Origin: Thermodesulfomicrobium sp. WS
GTDB taxonomy: Bacteria > Desulfobacterota > Desulfovibrionia > Desulfovibrionales > Desulfomicrobiaceae
DNA length: 64,000 nucleotides
Direction: 5' to 3'
Assembly (NCBI RefSeq): GCF_027925145.1
Contig: NZ_AP027130.1
Coordinates: 310,001-374,000 of the forward strand
The position numbers and the translations under genes were made by a program. Position 1 is the first letter of the stretch, and each line of letters opens with the position of its first letter. The notes below the pieces were generated by a model. The model saw only the letters and a list, made by a program, of their open reading frames with translations, did no database searches and had not been told where the DNA came from. Of the stretch, positions 61,811 to 64,000 are shown in pieces.

Positions 61811-64000
61811 GGGTGGCGGCCAGGGCCGTGGCGTCCACGGGCTTGACGAGGTAGGCGTCGAATCCGGCTTCGGCGCAGGCCGGCCCGTCACTGTCGCTGG
61901 CGGTGAGGGCCACCACGGCCATGGTGGTGTGGGCGGCCCCGGCGTGGCCCTGGCGGATGCGGCGCACGAGGGTAAAGCCGTCCATGTCCGGCATCTGCAG
62001 GTCCACCACCGCGGCGTCGAAGGGCTCCTGGGCCGCCGTCAAGACGGCCAGGGCCGCCGTACCGCCGTCCGCTGCCGTGGCGGTGTCCCCGCCCTTGGCG
62101 ATCAAGTTCACGGTGACGGTGCGGCTCACCACGTCGTCGTCCACCACCAGGACGCGCAAGGGGCGCAGGCGCTTGGGCGATGAAGACGCCGTGCGCGCCA
62201 AGGGCAGGCGGACCCAGAAGGACGCCCCCTGGCCTTCTTCGCTCTCCACCCCAATGGTGCCGCCCATGGCCTGGGTGAGCTCCTTGCACAGACAAAGCCC
62301 AAGGCCCACGCCCTGGCTGCTGCTCTCCGGGTGTGCCTGGCCGAAGCGCTCGAAGATCCGCTGCTGGTCCTTGGGGGCAATGCCCGGCCCGGTATCGGTG
62401 ACGCGAAGCTCCACCGTCACCTGGGTCTCGCTCTCCTCGAGGATGCCAAGCTCGATGCGGATCTGCCCGCCCGCGGGGGTGAATTTGACGGCATTGCTCA
62501 CCAGGTTGGTGAGGATTTGGCGGATGCGCCTCGGGTCGGCCTGGAGCGTGGGGACAGGCGGCGCCAGGGCCGTGAGTTCCAGGCCTTTGGCCTGGGCAAG
62601 GGGCAGCAGGCTGGTCGCAGTCTCGCGCACGAGGGCCGCAAGGTCCGTGGGCCGGGGCTGCAGGTGGATGCCTCCGTGCTCCAGGGCCTCCAGGCTCAAG
62701 GTGTCTTCCAAGAGGTCGAGCATGGCCTGGCCGCTTGCCGCAAGGCTCTGCACCAGGGCCGCCGCTTCCGGGGAGAGGTCGGTGCCCATGAGCATCCGGG
62801 CGGCATTGACGGCGCTGGCGGCCGGGGCACGCAGATCGTGGCTGAGCATGGCCAGGATGCGTTCTTTCCCCTTGCGTGCGGCCTCGGCCTCGCTCGCCAG
62901 GGTGGCGATGCGCTCCACGGCCTCCTCCAGGCGGCTGTTGGCCTGGCGCAGGCGGGTGTTGGCCTCTTCCAGCTCGGTGACGTCGGTCATGGCGCCCACC
63001 ATGGCGGTGGGGGTGCCGGCGGCGTCGGTGATGACTTTCTTGTGAAAGAGGATGCGCCGGGGGCTGCCATCGGCCCGGACGAGGGTTGTGGTGTACACCT
63101 GGGTGCCCTTGGTCGCCCAGAGCCCCTGGTCTTTGTTCTGGAAGAAGTGCGCCTCGCTCTCGGCAAAGGCTTCGGCCAGGGTCTTGCCTACGAAACGGCT
63201 GCGCTCGCCGCCGAAAAAGGCGCAAAAAGCGGGGTTGACCTCCTGGTAGCGGCCATCGGTGCCTTTGATGAAGACCGGCAGCGGCAGGGCCTCCAAAAGG
63301 GTGGAGAGCAGTTGGGTCTGCTCGCGCAGGGCCGCTTCCGCCTGCACCCAGGCCGTGGTGTCGAGAAAGACCGTGGCAAAGGAGTCCTTTTGGGGCAGGG
63401 GGAAGGCGTTGACGAGAAAGTGCCGCTGCATGGGCGCAAAATAGATGTTCATGCTGACCGGGGCCTGGTTTTTCACCACCTGGGCATAGGTGGCGAGAAA
63501 GGGCGGCGAGTCCACGCCCAGGGCCGTCTCCACGGTCTTGCCACGGATGGACTGCGGGTCGATGCCCGTTTGCAGAGCAAAGGCCGGGTTGGCGTCCAGA
63601 TAGCGGTAGGTGACTGGGGTGCCGTGGCGATCGCGGACCAGCTCGTGGAACGCGATGCCGGTGATGGCGTTGGTATAGAGGGCGCGAAACTGCTCCAGGG
63701 AGCGCTGCAGCTGCACGGTGCGCTTGCCCACCAGGCGTTCGAGCAGTTCCCGCTTCTGGCGCGCGACCATGGTCATGCGCACCGCCAGGGCGGTGAGGAC
63801 GACTCCAAAGACCACGGTGGCGAGGGCGCCGTACATGGGGTGCAGGGCGACAAAAGCCGCCGTGGGGGTCGCCTGGGCCGCAAGCACCAGACCGCCGATG
63901 CAGATGGGCAGGATTGTGGTGTCCCCGTGGGGGGCAGGGATGTCCTTTGGGGGAATAGGGCCGAGATGTACTGCAATCGCGGGGTTGGAGGTGGCCGCCA
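61776..64000 (-). CDS. Hybrid sensor histidine kinase (partial, N-terminus outside the window)
   Basis: The reading frame stays open to the right window edge, with 37 more codons upstream of the GTG at 63887 including ILPICIGGL, so the N-terminal sensor is cut off. Visible: a TM segment (GALATVVFGVVLTALAV), two PAS domains (about 60-170 and 180-305 counted from 63887), HisKA with AMLSHDLRAPAASAVNAARML (phospho-His), HATPase (TNLVSNAVKF, DTGPGIAP, GVGLGLCLCKEL) and a C-terminal receiver with VLVVDDDVVS and VVDLQMPDMDG. It autophosphorylates and phosphorylates its own receiver; a separate Hpt protein is encoded 4 kb away. Input signal unknown. Confidence 0.92.
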   Translation of the reverse strand, partial: AATSNPAIAVHLGPIPPKDIPAPHGDTTILPICIGGLVLAAQATPTAAFVALHPMYGALATVVFGVVLTALAVRMTMVARQKRELLERLVGKRTVQLQRSLEQFRALYTNAITGIAFHELVRDRHGTPVTYRYLDANPAFALQTGIDPQSIRGKTVETALGVDSPPFLATYAQVVKNQAPVSMNIYFAPMQRHFLVNAFPLPQKDSFATVFLDTTAWVQAEAALREQTQLLSTLLEALPLPVFIKGTDGRYQEVNPAFCAFFGGERSRFVGKTLAEAFAESEAHFFQNKDQGLWATKGTQVYTTTLVRADGSPRRILFHKKVITDAAGTPTAMVGAMTDVTELEEANTRLRQANSRLEEAVERIATLASEAEAARKGKERILAMLSHDLRAPAASAVNAARMLMGTDLSPEAAALVQSLAASGQAMLDLLEDTLSLEALEHGGIHLQPRPTDLAALVRETATSLLPLAQAKGLELTALAPPVPTLQADPRRIRQILTNLVSNAVKFTPAGGQIRIELGILEESETQVTVELRVTDTGPGIAPKDQQRIFERFGQAHPESSSQGVGLGLCLCKELTQAMGGTIGVESEEGQGASFWVRLPLARTASSSPKRLRPLRVLVVDDDVVSRTVTVNLIAKGGDTATAADGGTAALAVLTAAQEPFDAAVVDLQMPDMDGFTLVRRIRQGHAGAAHTTMAVVALTASDSDGPACAEAGFDAYLVKPVDATALAATLMQTASHPRAS

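Overview
The window is GC-rich, densely coded DNA from a strictly anaerobic, hydrogen-metabolising bacterium. My best inference is a Desulfovibrionales-type sulfate reducer. The evidence is a six-gene Ech membrane [NiFe]-hydrogenase operon, an NfnAB electron-bifurcating transhydrogenase, a B12-dependent class II ribonucleotide reductase, a flavoredoxin-like protein, an archaeal-type ADTH synthase/class I aldolase, the cobamide-remodelling enzyme CbiR, and recA directly followed by alaS. I found no tRNA, rRNA, CRISPR array, insertion sequence or prophage. Most of the window is core chromosome in short, tightly overlapping operons.

Layout. 1-6144 (-): recA-alaS-nfnA-nfnB-ricT, joined by ATGA-type overlaps. 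6322-9150 (+): a PP-loop ATPase, a TatD nuclease and TcdA. A small candidate selenoprotein with a SECIS-like hairpin lies antisense in the gap at 7405-7551. 9224-18461: nitroreductase, a secreted M16 protease, an RNA-modification cluster (RlmI-like, RluA-like and RsmF-like enzymes around a GT39 glycosyltransferase) and ADTH synthase. 18480-20354: a 5'-truncated, frameshifted malate synthase G remnant abutting yjbQ. 20359-26459 (-): nrdJ-ftsE-ftsX-ilvD-methyltransferase. 26889-36963 (+): one apparent transcription unit of a MoaB-like protein, a PilS-like kinase, an EndoQ-UvrD fusion, CbiR, a CobU-like kinase, a DHH phosphoesterase and DNA polymerase I. 37004-41562 (+): aminotransferase, DUF1844, argC, an EAL-HDOD regulator and prepilin peptidase. 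41747-46914 (+): echABCDEF, ended by a strong hairpin. 47071-64000: DJ-1/PfpI, an acetyl-CoA-synthetase-like protein with a degenerate active site, a LytTR regulator with a pseudo-receiver, lepA-lepB-comM, a parS-like inverted repeat, ald, DUF486, a VKOR-thioredoxin fusion, HDOD-Hpt, copA, flavoredoxin and a hybrid histidine kinase cut by the window edge.

How the genes fit together. Energy metabolism is represented by Ech (ferredoxin/H2 coupled to ion translocation) and NfnAB (ferredoxin/NADH/NADPH exchange). B12 economy is represented by NrdJ as consumer and CbiR plus CobU as cobamide salvage. The 29253-36963 block could form a base-lesion repair set: an EndoQ nick, helicase unwinding, oligonucleotide clean-up by the DHH enzyme and Pol I resynthesis. 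That pathway is inferred from co-location.

The most novel-looking signals are the small selenoprotein candidate (7405-7551), the EndoQ-UvrD fusion, the parS-like site in a 32-bp inverted repeat (54570-54601), the ACS-like protein lacking canonical catalytic motifs, and the malate synthase remnant.
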